Assembly: GCA_963580285.1 (NCBI GenBank)
Contig: OY757010.1
Location: forward strand, 209,344,138 to 209,408,137
Length of the DNA stretch: 64,000 bases
Direction of reading: 5' to 3'
Origin: Lucinisca nassula
Lineage: Eukaryota > Mollusca > Bivalvia > Lucinida > Lucinidae
The notes under the pieces: model-generated
What the model was told of the DNA's origin: nothing
Databases searched by the model: none
The model's input: the letters and a program-made list of their open reading frames with translations, nothing else
Part shown: piece by piece, positions 63,390 to 64,000 of the stretch
How positions within the stretch are numbered: position 1 is the stretch's first letter
Layout of the letters: each line of letters begins with the position of its first letter
Translations under genes and position numbers: made by a program

Positions 63390-64000
63390 TGCTGATGCAA
63401 GGTGAAGGTCACAATTGAAGGTCACAAGCTTGAGCCTTTAATTTTTGGTTCTTTCCATATCTCCTTTACCCCAGGAAGGCTTTTCATTAAACTTACATAC
63501 TGGTCTTAAGATTTCATTGATGCATGTCCCACCCACCACAGTGACCTTGAGGTCAAGGACACAGACTTTGAAATTTTACATTTGGTTAAAGTTTTATGAC
63601 AAAGTTTATAGATGCGTATATGTTCTAAACTCTAAGACAAATTCAGTTGATACTTGCATCAATGTACCAGTCCCAACATTTTGTGATGTATGTCCCTTCC
63701 CCCACCCACAGCGACCTTGACCTCAAGGTCATGGACTTAGAAATTTTACAATTGGTTACAGTTTTATGACAAAGTTTATAGATGCCTGTATGTTCTAAAC
63801 TCTAAGACAAATTCAATTCATACTTGCATCAATGTTGCATACCAGTCCAAAGAATTCATTGATGCATAACCCACCCTGCTGCTTCAGTAACATTGATACC
63901 CCCACTCCTTCAGTAACTTTGATGCCCTCACTCTCTTGGTCCATTTAGAAATTTTATGTTTAGTTTAGCTTTTACAAGCACATTTATAGATTCTTATAGC
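63390..64000 (-). repeat. Tandem repeat family C, inverted relative to 9115-9660
   Basis: Units read GTGACCTTGAGGTCAAGGAC, AGTTTATAGATGCGTATATG and ATTCAGTTGATACTTGCATC. Two to three units, running off the right edge. Confidence 0.6.

Overview
This window looks like metazoan, probably bivalve-mollusc, genomic DNA. It is AT-rich and intron-rich and packed with small DNA transposons, SINEs and tandem-repeat elements. The only host coding sequence I can support is two split genes. The taxon is inferred from repeat style (bivalve-like SINEs, TTAA hairpin MITEs, tandem-repeat Helitron-like elements, BEL/Pao); no sequence comparison was run.

Host genes. (1) A sideroflexin gene (SFXN1/3-like mitochondrial carrier) lies on the minus strand. 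Coding exons are at 16144-16307 (start codon), 12569-12736, 8307-8405 and 1237-1312. Exon phases agree and give 169 residues; the C-terminal half lies left of the window. (2) A TMEM128 gene (small multi-pass membrane protein) lies on the plus strand. Exons are at 38627-38729 (start), 48181-48397 and 49923-50090, giving about 162 residues; the last exon lies right of the window. The genes are divergent, about 22 kb apart. All exons are short islands recognised by protein similarity plus matching GT/AG borders and phases.

Layout. 1-16.3 kb: sideroflexin exons, with introns filled by nested Helitron-like tandem-repeat elements, a dead mariner, tRNA-derived SINEs, MITEs and a 127-bp array carrying perfect estrogen-response-element palindromes. 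16.3-38.6 kb: intergenic. It holds SINE clusters, a 3.45-kb hAT-like element made mostly of a 69-bp minisatellite with a perfect 8-bp target duplication, a foldback-like element with long inverted repeats, and a complete BEL/Pao retrotransposon (27391-33695) with an uninterrupted 1863-codon ORF and LTRs identical by eye. 38.6-50.1 kb: TMEM128, whose introns hold a SINE and the LINE whose 3' tail it shares, a TA-flanked DNA element inserted in that LINE, a palindrome-rich TIR element, hairpin MITEs and two tandem arrays. 50.1-64 kb: a decayed second type of LINE and more Helitron-like arrays, MITEs and SINEs.

A theme across the window is the AGGTCA/TGACCT hexamer. Several apparently unrelated tandem-repeat families carry it as IR0, IR3, DR0 or DR1 pairs, the geometries bound by nuclear receptors. 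Whether this matters in vivo is open, but it is the most unusual signal I see.
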